DNA from: Zobellia barbeyronii
GTDB lineage: Bacteria; Bacteroidota; Bacteroidia; Flavobacteriales; Flavobacteriaceae
Direction of reading: 5' to 3'
Length of the DNA: 64,000 bases
Assembly (NCBI RefSeq): GCF_018603515.1
Contig: NZ_JACATN010000003.1
Span: 496,001 to 560,000 of the forward strand
Position 1 is the first letter of the stretch. Every line of letters starts with the position of its first letter. A program made the position numbers and the translations under genes. Of this stretch, positions 1-9,001 are shown piece after piece. The notes under the pieces were generated by a model. The model saw only the letters and a program-made list of their open reading frames with translations, was not told the DNA's origin and did no database searches.

Positions 1-350
1 TTAACAATCACCTAAAATAGGATAACCAATACGATAGAGAACAAGCTAAAATGAAAACTAAAATTCTTACAAATCAGCTAAAAACACAACTCCGTAAAAA
101 TGAAATAGCCAATATTTTCATAAACTCTAAAATGAATTACGACTCCACATTTGCATATTTTTTCAGAAAATTTTCAAGGAATAAGTCAAAATAGGAGCAC
201 TTTTACCAAAATTAGTCAAATGTGATTAAAAACTTTATATAATTATATTTAATATACTGGTTTTTAAATTATTAATAGTTTTCCTACAAACTGTTAAATT
301 ATGTTAATTTTAGTAAAATTCACTCATTTTATTATCAAATTAGGCTTAAG

Positions 351-461
351 TTGATTTCGGCCTGGCAAAAATTCAAATCTTATTTTCAACTTACTTTACC
401 CTCTTTTATATTTATCTTTTCGTTAACAGCATGCTCTAAAGATTATGACTTTCTTGCGTAA
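351..461 (+). pseudogene. Short lipoprotein-like stub (36 codons), possible gene remnant
   Basis: The 534 bases before the first solid gene are AT-rich and hold no long reading frame. One short frame opening with TTG stands out. It encodes a basic start (WQKFK), a hydrophobic stretch (LPSFIFIFSL) and a lipobox LTAC followed by SKDYDFLA and a stop, so it looks exactly like a lipoprotein signal peptide cut off nine residues after the acylated cysteine. It could be a decayed surface lipoprotein gene, a real tiny lipoprotein, or chance. No promoter or ribosome binding site supports translation, and the downstream receptor gene starts 73 bases later. Apart from this stub I see nothing in 1-534. 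Confidence 0.3.
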
Positions 462-534
462 GAATTTACTGCTATACCAACATTTCATCAATGTATAAAA
501 GCAGTGTTCTCATCAATCAAAAAACGAACATATC

Positions 535-2997
535 TTGAAAAAAGCTATCTGCTGTACTTCATTTTTTCTTGTCCTTTTTCAACAAGGTCATGCAAAAATG
601 AATCGACTCCCTTGCGGGATTGAAAAAGGAATTCACAAAAATTTACGGACCCTTCTCTTTTCAGAAGACAACTATCTTCCTCCCGATCAAGCCGAAAAAA
701 AACATACCATTAGTGGGTATATTACTGAAAGTGGAAGTGGTGAAAATCTCTTGGGAGTTTCTGTTTATGTACCCGAATTAAAATTAGGAACAACAACTAA
801 TGACTATGGATTTTTCTCTTTAACCCTTCCCGAGGGAAATCATGAAGTGGTCATATCATACATTGGTTATGGAAACGAAAAGCGACAACTAAATTTATTG
901 GAAGACAAGATTCTTTCTATAGCGTTGAAACCTTCCGCCCAAAATCTTGAAGAAGTAATTGTTACTGCAGATGAAAGAATAAAAGAAAGCAAAGTAACTC
1001 AAATGAGTAAAGTGCAGATCAATCCTGCAGACATTCAAGACATCCCAGCATTACTGGGTGAAAAAGATGTAATGAAGACCTTGCAGCTCATGCCGGGTAT
1101 TCAAGGTGGATCAGAAGGTAGTTCTGGTTTTTTTGTTCGTGGAGGTACTCCTGACCAAAACCTAATTATCTTAGATGATGCTGTTGTTTACAACTCCAAC
1201 CACCTTTTTGGCTTTTTCTCTGTCTTTAATGGCGATGCTATAAAATCTGTTGAAGCTTTCAAAGGTGGTTTCCCTGCTCGTTTTGGAGGACGGCTATCCT
1301 CTGTTATTAAGTTAGACATGAAAGATGGGAACAAAGAAAAGCTCTCTGGCAAGGTAAATATTGGCCTTATATCATCATCTGCATTGCTTGAGGGGCCTAT
1401 TAATAAAGGAAAAACATCGTTTATTGCCAGTGGCCGCCGTACTTACGCAGATATTATGGCACGCCCATTTATAGATAGCGATAAAGGAAATAAAACAGGG
1501 TATTACTTTACTGACTTCAATTTTAAAATTCATCATATTTTTAGTCCAAAAGACAAATTGTACTGGAGCAATTATTTTGGACAGGACAAATTCTATGATA
1601 ACAGTGTTTATATAGATGGAAAAACGGACAAATCACGATTGCAATGGGGAAATATTACTTCTACCCTTCGTTGGAATCACCAGTTTAACAACAAGCTTTT
1701 TTCTAACACCTCATTGATTTTTAGTAATTATAAGTTCAAAATTCTTTTTGAGGAGGGTTTTGAGGACGAAAAATTCCAGTTTAAAAGTAGCTCGGGTATT
1801 AACGATTATACCTTGAAAACCGATTTTGATTATTACCCTAACAGTAAACACACCATTAGATTTGGGGCCAATGCAACCCGTCATAACTTTACTCCACAGC
1901 GTTTGTTGCTCAAAGACGAATTTAACCCAGATATAAATAAAGAACAAGAACTGAATTCTTTTGAAGGTGCAGTATATGCTGAGGACGATTGGAAATTGAC
2001 CGATAAATTAAGCCTATCTCCAGGTCTAAGGCTTAGTTATTTCAATTATAAAGATAAGCACTACGTAAATCCCGAACCTAGGTTAGCACTATCTTACAAC
2101 ATGAAATCTGACCTTGCTTTTAAAGCCTCGTATTCTAGAATGAACCAGTACATTCATCTGTTATCTAGCTCTGGTATTGGTCTACCAACAGATTTATGGG
2201 TTTCATCAACAGATAATATAAAGCCCCAGACCTCCCAGCAGTTCGCAGTGGGCATTGCCAAAGACTTCTTTGATAAAGACTATTCCGTAACCTTAGAAGG
2301 CTACTACAAGACCTTAGATGATGTTATCGCCTACAAAGAAGGTGCCTCTTTCTTAGCTATTGATAACTTGGAAAGCGGCAAAAACATCAATTGGGAAAAT
2401 AATATTACTTCTGGACAAGGATGGGCCTATGGCGCGGAAATTCTCTTCAGGAAGCAGACAGGGCCATTTACAGGTTGGCTGGGTTACACCTTAGCTTGGT
2501 CCGAAAGACAATTTGATGAACTGAACTTAGGTAAAAAATTCTATGACCGTTATGATCGTAGACATGATATATCATTAGTGGGTATTTATAAACCGAATGA
2601 AAAAATAACACTTTCAGGGACCTGGGTATTTTCAACCGGAAATAATTATACCTTACCTAACCAGCAACATGTTGCCAACCCTGTGGACTTTCCTATTGCC
2701 AATAATGAAATCTTTTATAATGAAACTGGAATGGAAAACTTTACCACAAAGCGGAACAATTTTCGAGGAGAAACAAGTCATAGGCTAGATTTAGGCGTAC
2801 AGTTCCATAAAAAGAAAAAGAAGGATAGGGAACGTATTTGGGGATTCTCTCTCTATAATAGCTACGCCCGAAAAAATCCGTTTATATACACTGTTGAAGA
2901 TAAACATGATGATTTAAATTCTCCAGTAGAAAAGGAATTGATTCGAACGTCAGTACTTATGTTAATACCATCCATTAATTACACCTTTAAATTTTAG
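535..2997 (+). CDS. TonB-dependent receptor with carboxypeptidase-regulatory-like N-terminal domain
   Basis: Outer-membrane active transporter powered through TonB; its substrate cannot be read from the sequence. The 820-residue protein has a signal peptide (about 1-20, ending QQGHA), a carboxypeptidase-regulatory-like beta-sandwich (about 57-135, with ISGYI and YGFFSL motifs), then a plug domain (about 150-260, with LQLMPGIQGG and FFVRGGTPDQN) and a 22-strand-type barrel ending in aromatic INYTFKF, typical of outer-membrane proteins. The start chosen is TTG because it gives the signal peptide; the first ATG at 598 would remove it. The next gene, a DUF4249 lipoprotein, starts 3 bases after the stop, so the two form one transcription unit. 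Family assignment is firm and the transported ligand is unknown. Confidence 0.93.
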   Translation: MKKAICCTSFFLVLFQQGHAKMNRLPCGIEKGIHKNLRTLLFSEDNYLPPDQAEKKHTISGYITESGSGENLLGVSVYVPELKLGTTTNDYGFFSLTLPEGNHEVVISYIGYGNEKRQLNLLEDKILSIALKPSAQNLEEVIVTADERIKESKVTQMSKVQINPADIQDIPALLGEKDVMKTLQLMPGIQGGSEGSSGFFVRGGTPDQNLIILDDAVVYNSNHLFGFFSVFNGDAIKSVEAFKGGFPARFGGRLSSVIKLDMKDGNKEKLSGKVNIGLISSSALLEGPINKGKTSFIASGRRTYADIMARPFIDSDKGNKTGYYFTDFNFKIHHIFSPKDKLYWSNYFGQDKFYDNSVYIDGKTDKSRLQWGNITSTLRWNHQFNNKLFSNTSLIFSNYKFKILFEEGFEDEKFQFKSSSGINDYTLKTDFDYYPNSKHTIRFGANATRHNFTPQRLLLKDEFNPDINKEQELNSFEGAVYAEDDWKLTDKLSLSPGLRLSYFNYKDKHYVNPEPRLALSYNMKSDLAFKASYSRMNQYIHLLSSSGIGLPTDLWVSSTDNIKPQTSQQFAVGIAKDFFDKDYSVTLEGYYKTLDDVIAYKEGASFLAIDNLESGKNINWENNITSGQGWAYGAEILFRKQTGPFTGWLGYTLAWSERQFDELNLGKKFYDRYDRRHDISLVGIYKPNEKITLSGTWVFSTGNNYTLPNQQHVANPVDFPIANNEIFYNETGMENFTTKRNNFRGETSHRLDLGVQFHKKKKKDRERIWGFSLYNSYARKNPFIYTVEDKHDDLNSPVEKELIRTSVLMLIPSINYTFKF

Positions 2998-3000
2998 AGC

Positions 3001-3903
3001 ATGAGCAAGTATATTCAGATAACTTTATTGCTCACAATCATTTGTAGTGCATGTCAAGAACCTGTTGACGCAGATGAGTTGATCAATGTAGAAGATAGTA
3101 CATATATAATTGGGTATATTTCCCCCACAGACACTGTACTTACCATACATGTTTCAACCGTAGTTCCTGCTGTGGGCACGCCTATACCTAGATACAACTA
3201 TTCATACGAAACCGAAACAGGAGCTACCATTGAAAAATTTATTATCAAAGATGCTACGGTTATCATTAGTGACGAAGAAAATAATGTAATTCAGCTTAGT
3301 TATAACCCAGAAAGGAGAAATTACCAAGGTCTGGCATCTGAATTTGATATTATTGAAGGTGCAACTTATTTTTTACGGGTTTCCGCAAACAATAAAGAAT
3401 ATACCGCTTCTTGCATAATTCCAAAGAAAATAGAAACCATTACGGAAAAAATAATCGCGGGAGAAAAAGACGAGTACTATCAAAACTACAATTTAGATGT
3501 TGCTTTTCAAGACATTAGTGGAACTAGGAATTTTTACTTAATAAGTGGTTTGGCAGAAATAGAATACGAGGATGGACCTTATATTATTCCAATGGATTTT
3601 GGACTAAATGGCTACCTAACTGACGTTATTGGTGACGGGGCAGTTGTAAGTATAAATTCTACTTTTTCATATTTTCCGCAAGATTCTGAGGCTAGCTCTA
3701 ACGCTAAAATAACCTTACAAGTAGCAAATGTTGAAGAAGCTCTTTATTTAAACCGCCGCGCAACCTATTTAAACAATTATAATGATGGCAATCCATTTGT
3801 GGAGTACAGTATTGCACCTAATAATATTGAAGGCGAAAATGGTGTTGGTGTTTTTGCGGGCTATCAGCTTACCGAAAAGGTAATTGAATATGAATTAAAA
3901 TAA
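3001..3903 (+). CDS. DUF4249 family surface lipoprotein
   Basis: A 300-residue lipoprotein with a signal peptide and lipobox-like ICSAC placing the acylated cysteine at residue 18. The mature part is beta-rich, with the YIIGYISPTD and VTVIISDEE-type pattern typical of DUF4249, a Bacteroidota family nearly always encoded beside a TonB-dependent receptor. By analogy with SusD-like lids, the usual inference is that it is an accessory lipoprotein of the neighbouring receptor. The 3-base gap to the receptor gene and a strong terminator right after it define a two-gene operon. The biochemical function of DUF4249 is not established. The family call is confident and the role is inferred. Confidence 0.88.
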   Translation: MSKYIQITLLLTIICSACQEPVDADELINVEDSTYIIGYISPTDTVLTIHVSTVVPAVGTPIPRYNYSYETETGATIEKFIIKDATVIISDEENNVIQLSYNPERRNYQGLASEFDIIEGATYFLRVSANNKEYTASCIIPKKIETITEKIIAGEKDEYYQNYNLDVAFQDISGTRNFYLISGLAEIEYEDGPYIIPMDFGLNGYLTDVIGDGAVVSINSTFSYFPQDSEASSNAKITLQVANVEEALYLNRRATYLNNYNDGNPFVEYSIAPNNIEGENGVGVFAGYQLTEKVIEYELK

Positions 3904-3918
3904 AAATCTTAAAAAAGT

Positions 3919-3948
3919 AAAAGTCCGGGATACCAAACCCGGACTTTT
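3919..3948 (+). terminator. Rho-independent terminator after the DUF4249 gene
   Basis: Perfect 11-bp inverted repeat (AAAAGTCCGGG / CCCGGACTTTT) with an 8-base loop, starting 15 bases after the stop codon. The arm ends in T residues. It closes the receptor-DUF4249 operon. Confidence 0.85.
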
Positions 3949-4093
3949 CATCAAAATCAAAAAAACCAACCTAAACACATGAAATCGTTTAAGAAAAAAA
4001 CTTTTTCATAACATTTTTACTAATAACACTCTACTTGCCAAATACCCTACCCCTTTTTAAAAGTTTTTTCTACTTTTATTAAAAAGCACACAA

Positions 4094-4639
4094 ATGACTT
4101 CTACTTTTTGGGATGAAACCCTAGCCGAAATAAAGAAAGGAATAACTGAAAGAGGGCATCCGTTCCGGTTTTTTACACTAGCTACTATAGATCAATCAGG
4201 TGCGCCAAGCCAACGTACTGTAGTGTTTAGACACTTTAATGATAATTTAAGTCTGGTGTTTTATACAGATGAGCGTTCACAAAAAGTTCAGGAATTAAAT
4301 AAAACTGGAGCTATTAGCCTACTATTCTATCATCCTGAAAATCTTTTGCAGATTACCATAAAAGGTAAAGCGTCCGTAATTACAGATCCTGAAGTATTAG
4401 AAGAATATTGGAGTGCCGTGCCGGACGGCAATAAAAAAGATTATACCACTCATATAGCACCCGGAAGTACTATGAAAAATCCTGATGCTTTGGAATATTT
4501 AAATGGAGACCATCATTTCTGCGCCATACAAATTGAACCCATCAGTATTGAGTACCTTAAATTGAAGCGCCCCAACCATATCAGGGTACTTTTCACTAAA
4601 GTCAATACATCTTGGGAAGGTGAATTTTTAGCTCCTTAA
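4094..4639 (+). CDS. Pyridoxamine 5'-phosphate oxidase-family flavoprotein
   Basis: A 181-residue cytoplasmic protein of the FMN-binding split-barrel fold. The N-terminal half has the PNPOx signature (GHPFRFFTLATID, then GAPSQRTVVFR, a conserved FMN phosphate-contact region) and LVFYTDERSQKV further on. It lacks the full PdxH C-terminal signature of true pyridoxamine-phosphate oxidases, so it is better called a family member than PdxH; the Alr4036-like branch fits. It is a single gene with a promoter-like TACTTTTA element just upstream, and it converges with bshC 10 bases downstream. The substrate is unknown. Confidence in the fold is high. Confidence 0.82.
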   Translation: MTSTFWDETLAEIKKGITERGHPFRFFTLATIDQSGAPSQRTVVFRHFNDNLSLVFYTDERSQKVQELNKTGAISLLFYHPENLLQITIKGKASVITDPEVLEEYWSAVPDGNKKDYTTHIAPGSTMKNPDALEYLNGDHHFCAIQIEPISIEYLKLKRPNHIRVLFTKVNTSWEGEFLAP

Positions 4640-4649
4640 AAGCCCACTA

Positions 4650-6251
4650 CTACATTCTTACAATTGTGAATTCTTGCTGTAACGGTTTTAAAGTATCTAA
4701 AAGCATTGGCACCAAATCTTCTCCTAACTCTAAATATAGTTCCGAGAAGTTTACGTTACGCTCTTGCAGTGATTTGTTTGGAAAAAGTTCGTTCTGAATT
4801 TCGGTCATGCGTAACACATGGTCTTTCAGTTTGCGTTTTTGAGCCTGTAGCAGTCTTTTTTCTAGATTATCTAGACCTTTCATTTGCTTTACCTCTTGTG
4901 CCTTAACAGCTCCTAAGAAAGAAGCATCAGTCTGTTCTGCTAATTCATACATGGTTTTGAACTGCTCTTCTAACTGCTGTTTTTGAGCTGTAAAGTCAAT
5001 ATCAATATTAGATATCTCTCTTATCTTTTTATTAATGAAACTACTTTGTTTTAAAAAGAGATCTTCTACAGAAAGGTTCATTTTACCCAACTTTTCCGTT
5101 TGCTTTTCAGTCACCACCAATGCAGAATTTCTAAGCAACAAAACAGGAAAAGGCACTTGCATAGCCTCAAACATAGTTTTAAGCTCTAACCAATATGCTA
5201 TTTCTCCACCTCCACCTATGTAACACAGGTTAGGCAAAATAATTTCTTGATATAAAGGTCTCGCGATTACGTTGGGAGAAAACCGTTCTGGGTATGCTTT
5301 TAATTCTTTTTGTAGTTCTTCTTTCGTAAAACGAATATCAGTGTCGTTTATGAAGTATGTACCATTTTGCTCCACTATTCGTTCGCGAAGTCCATTTTTC
5401 AGGTAAAAATAATTGATTTCACGTGGGTTTACCTGAACATTATATTTCTGATCCAAAGCTTCGAATTCTGCTATGGTTTCAGAAACTTTTTGATATGCTA
5501 GTTGGTCAAAAATATCCTTCTGAGCATAAGGAACTAAAAGGGTTTTCAAATTCCTATCGTCTCCATCAACAATAACCAATCCTTCCTTACCAAAAATTTC
5601 ATTTGCCAAATAACGTGTAGCATCTGCTAAATTAGTATGCTCTAAATATGCTTTCTTAAATAGCTCTTTTAGAGCAATGGCGTTTGTGCTGTTTCCAATT
5701 TGATTTGAAAATGCCTCGAAAATCTCATCCAGACCTTTTGTATCTAAATGACCTACGGCACCAGATGCCGTTCTGTTCCACTTTAGTTTTTTACCTCTAA
5801 AATTAAAGTAGTTGATTTCCTCAAAATCATGATCCTCAGTAGCCATCCAATATATGGGTACAAAATTGTATTTTGGATGTGCCTTTTTAAGTTCTTTAGT
5901 AAGATTGATAGTGGAAACTATCTTATATAAAAAGTAAAGTGGACCCGTAAAAAGATTCAGTTGATGCCCCGTTACTACGGTAAACGTAATTGGCTCTTTC
6001 AGTTTTCTAAGGTGCGTCTGAGTTTCATTAGTAACATTAAAACCCTTGTATTGTTTCTGTAATGCTTCATAAAGAACTTCTCTGTTTGCATCAGGGAAAC
6101 TTGTAGCCTTTTCGGCTATTTGAGCTTCAAAATTCTTAAGGTTTGGAAACCGGTTATAAAAGTTACGTACCTGCGGTTCTTCAGCAAGATAATCGCAAAT
6201 AAATTCTGAAAAATAGCCGGTTCTGTAAAAAGGTAAACAATCAATCTCCAT
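4650..6251 (-). CDS. bshC: Bacillithiol biosynthesis cysteine-adding enzyme BshC
   Basis: Catalyses the last step of bacillithiol synthesis, the addition of cysteine to glucosaminyl-malate, in the cytosol. The 533-residue length matches the family. Recognisable features are the N-terminal LPFYRTGYFS, a TVVTGHQLNLFTGPLYFLYK segment of the Rossmann-like core, YWMATEDHDFEEI, a conserved ICYIGGGGEIAYWLELK-type nucleotide-site region near residue 345, and a long C-terminal coiled coil (about 410-500) that mediates dimerisation in the known structure. It is encoded alone; bshA and bshB are not in the window. The protein implies bacillithiol as the low-molecular-weight thiol of this organism, as expected for Flavobacteriaceae. 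Confidence 0.93.
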   Translation of the reverse strand: MEIDCLPFYRTGYFSEFICDYLAEEPQVRNFYNRFPNLKNFEAQIAEKATSFPDANREVLYEALQKQYKGFNVTNETQTHLRKLKEPITFTVVTGHQLNLFTGPLYFLYKIVSTINLTKELKKAHPKYNFVPIYWMATEDHDFEEINYFNFRGKKLKWNRTASGAVGHLDTKGLDEIFEAFSNQIGNSTNAIALKELFKKAYLEHTNLADATRYLANEIFGKEGLVIVDGDDRNLKTLLVPYAQKDIFDQLAYQKVSETIAEFEALDQKYNVQVNPREINYFYLKNGLRERIVEQNGTYFINDTDIRFTKEELQKELKAYPERFSPNVIARPLYQEIILPNLCYIGGGGEIAYWLELKTMFEAMQVPFPVLLLRNSALVVTEKQTEKLGKMNLSVEDLFLKQSSFINKKIREISNIDIDFTAQKQQLEEQFKTMYELAEQTDASFLGAVKAQEVKQMKGLDNLEKRLLQAQKRKLKDHVLRMTEIQNELFPNKSLQERNVNFSELYLELGEDLVPMLLDTLKPLQQEFTIVRM

Positions 6252-6402
6252 AAGGGTGTAAATATAAAACTCTTCGCCAATGCGACTTCCTAAAAATACG
6301 TTAATTACTTTAACCTATTTTTCATACCGCTAGTAGTAAATCCAATCCTTTATTAATCAATATTCATTAAATTTGATAATATCCTAAGGAAATATCCTAC
6401 GT

Positions 6403-8868
6403 ATGAAGTTTCTATTATCCCTTCTTATTTTTTCTATCAGCCTTACCATTAACGCACAAGATTTAAAATCGCCCTCAGAATTTTTGGGTTACGAACTGGG
6501 CACACAATTTACTAGACACCATCGTGTAGTTGATTATTATGAATATTTGGCTAAGACTGAATCTACCCGAGTACAACTAGAACATTACGGAAAAACAAAC
6601 GAAGGAAGACCCTTGTTTCTGGCCTATATATCCTCTACGGAGAACATAAAAAATCTAGACAACATACAACAAGAACACCTTAAAAATACCGAAGGCCAAG
6701 GCAATCCTACCACTGCTATCGTATGGATGAGTTACAACGTACATGGTAATGAAAGCGTAAGCACGGAAGCTTCCATGAAAACGGTTTACGAACTTCTAAC
6801 CAACAAATCTGAATACCTAAAGAACACCGTAGTTATTATTGACCCTTGTATGAATCCTGATGGACGTGAGCGTTATGTAAATTGGTACTATCAATTTAAA
6901 AACTCACCTAATATGGTAGACCCAAATAGCAAGGAGCATCACGAACCTTGGTTAAACGGAAGAGCCAATCATTATATGTTTGACTTAAACCGAGATTGGG
7001 CATGGCTTACACAAGCAGAGAGTCAACAACGTATAAAGTTCTACAACAAATGGCTGCCCCATGTACATGTAGATTTTCATGAACAGGGAGTTGACAATCC
7101 CTATTATTTTGCTCCTGCAGCAGAACCTTTCCACGAGGTAATAACTGATTTTCAGCGAGAGTTCCAGACTACTGTAGGGAAGAACCACGCTAAATATTTT
7201 GATGCCAACGGATGGTTTTATTTTACGAAAGAAGTTTTTGATTTACTCTACCCTAGTTATGGAGATACTTACCCCACCTACAACGGTAGTATTGGAATGA
7301 CCTATGAACAAGGCGGTAGCGGACGTGCCGGTTTGGCCGTAACAACCAGCTTAGGAGATACGCTTACCTTAAAAGACCGGATTCTACACCATTATACTAC
7401 AGGACTATCTACCCTAGAAATAGCGTCGCAAAATGCATTGCGATTAAACGAGGAGTTTAAGAAATTCTATCAGCCAAAAAACTACAAGTATAAAAGCTAT
7501 GTACTAAACGGCAATCCTGATAAGTTAACTGCGCTGACCAAATTATTGGAACAACATGAAATTGAATACGGTTGGGCAACGGGCAAAACCACAAAAGGCT
7601 TAAATTATAGTACAGGTAAAAACAGCCCCATAAAAACTTCTAAAAATACCTTAGTAATAGGTACGGACCAGAAAAAATCAACGCTTGTAAAAGTACTGTT
7701 CGAACCCAGCACAAAGCTTAGCGACTCACTTACTTACGATATTACCGCTTGGTCCCTTCCCTATGCATATGGACTAGAAGCTGTAGCTTCTGAAACCAAA
7801 GTGAATGCTAGTTTAGATACAAACAAAACTGCATCTCCCGTTCCTGAGAACTCAAACATAAACAAAGAGACCTACGCTTTTATAACAGAATGGAACAGCT
7901 TTAGCGATGCTCAATTTTTAGCGGAGCTCCTTAATAATAATATTAAAATAAGACATGCTAAAAAACCTTTTGGTCTAGATGGGAAACAATATGAACGAGG
8001 TACGCTCATTATTACCAAGGCAGACAATAAGAGTAATCCTGATTTCTTAAGCACACTATCTGCAGTAGCCACCAAACATGCAAAGGCGCTAAAAGCTACA
8101 TTAACCGGTTTTGTTGACGATGGCAAAGATTTTGGTTCTGATTCTGTACAGCCGCTAAAACAAGTTAAAGTTGCACTACTCTCAGGAAAGCCTACCTCTA
8201 CTTTAAATTTTGGTGAGATCTGGCATTTTTTCGAGCAGCAACTACAGTATCCTGTCACTATTCTTGATACCGATTATTTTAAAAATGTAAATCTTTCTGA
8301 GTACGATATTCTGATTTTACCAGATGGAAACAATTACACCAAGTTCTTTAGTACCCGCAGAATGGATGAGCTAAAAGATTGGATTAATGACGGAGGAAAG
8401 TTAATAGCATTAGGTGGTGCTTTAAAAGCACTTTCCAAAGAAGAGAAATTTAAATTGAAACCAAAAGAAACGGACAAAGACAGTATAGCTTTAGTTCCTA
8501 TTTACGATCATAACGAACGTGATCAGATAAGAAATGAAATTACAGGTGCTATTTTCAAAACTAAAGTAGATAACACGCACCCATTAGCTTACGGATATGC
8601 CAAATCCTATTTTAGTCTAAAATTAGGAGGTGCCGCTTACAATTACCTAGACAAGGGTACCGTGGTGTATCTTGATTCAGACAGCACCACACCAGCAGCT
8701 GGTTTTGCAGGTAGTGAAGCTCAAGATAAAATTGGTGAGACATTGGTTTTTGGTGTCGAAGAATATGGTAATGGCCAGTTAATCTATTTTGTAGACAACC
8801 CTTTGTTTAGAGGTTTTTGGGAGAATGGAAAATTATTCTTTGCCAATGCTCTTTTTATGGTCGATTAA
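6403..8868 (+). CDS. M14-family zinc carboxypeptidase, secreted
   Basis: An 821-residue secreted metallopeptidase. A signal peptide (1-18, ending TINAQ) precedes the M14 catalytic domain (about 40-350). The zinc ligands H114 and E117 lie in HGNE, CMNPDGRERY follows, HVDFHEQG holds the third zinc histidine, and the general-base glutamate is probably in GMTYEQGGSG. The C-terminal third (about 590-815) has a class I glutamine amidotransferase/DJ-1-like Rossmann pattern (VKVALLSG, YDILILPDG, LKDWINDGGKLIALGG), an architecture common in long Bacteroidota M14 peptidases. It is a single gene in its own transcription unit. It probably acts in the periplasm or outside the cell on peptides; the specificity is unknown. 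Confidence 0.9.
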   Translation: MKFLLSLLIFSISLTINAQDLKSPSEFLGYELGTQFTRHHRVVDYYEYLAKTESTRVQLEHYGKTNEGRPLFLAYISSTENIKNLDNIQQEHLKNTEGQGNPTTAIVWMSYNVHGNESVSTEASMKTVYELLTNKSEYLKNTVVIIDPCMNPDGRERYVNWYYQFKNSPNMVDPNSKEHHEPWLNGRANHYMFDLNRDWAWLTQAESQQRIKFYNKWLPHVHVDFHEQGVDNPYYFAPAAEPFHEVITDFQREFQTTVGKNHAKYFDANGWFYFTKEVFDLLYPSYGDTYPTYNGSIGMTYEQGGSGRAGLAVTTSLGDTLTLKDRILHHYTTGLSTLEIASQNALRLNEEFKKFYQPKNYKYKSYVLNGNPDKLTALTKLLEQHEIEYGWATGKTTKGLNYSTGKNSPIKTSKNTLVIGTDQKKSTLVKVLFEPSTKLSDSLTYDITAWSLPYAYGLEAVASETKVNASLDTNKTASPVPENSNINKETYAFITEWNSFSDAQFLAELLNNNIKIRHAKKPFGLDGKQYERGTLIITKADNKSNPDFLSTLSAVATKHAKALKATLTGFVDDGKDFGSDSVQPLKQVKVALLSGKPTSTLNFGEIWHFFEQQLQYPVTILDTDYFKNVNLSEYDILILPDGNNYTKFFSTRRMDELKDWINDGGKLIALGGALKALSKEEKFKLKPKETDKDSIALVPIYDHNERDQIRNEITGAIFKTKVDNTHPLAYGYAKSYFSLKLGGAAYNYLDKGTVVYLDSDSTTPAAGFAGSEAQDKIGETLVFGVEEYGNGQLIYFVDNPLFRGFWENGKLFFANALFMVD

Positions 8869-8950
8869 TTTGAAAGTGGAAACTTTAAACATCCTTCATT
8901 GACTGTAGAGATTAACACTTCTAATTTTATTTTTTAGATTGAAGTAAGTC

Positions 8951-8978
8951 TTGCGCCCCTGACAAACAGATATCTTTG
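8951..8978 (+). promoter_or_regulatory. Bacteroidota-type promoter for the MBL-fold gene
   Basis: A TTG at 8951-8953 and TATCTTTG at 8971-8978 are separated by 17 bases, fitting the Flavobacteriia sigma-A consensus (TTG, 17-20 nt, TAnnTTTG). Transcription should start near 8985, which makes the ATG at 9002 the natural start codon and rules out the GTG at 8978. Confidence 0.6.
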
Positions 8979-9001
8979 TGTCCTTAAGGTATACTTATCA
9001 A

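Noticed and set aside
1-534. A minus-strand promoter (CAAAATTA at 207-214) for a gene left of the window
   Set aside because: No -33 element is at the right distance and no gene can be seen in that direction.
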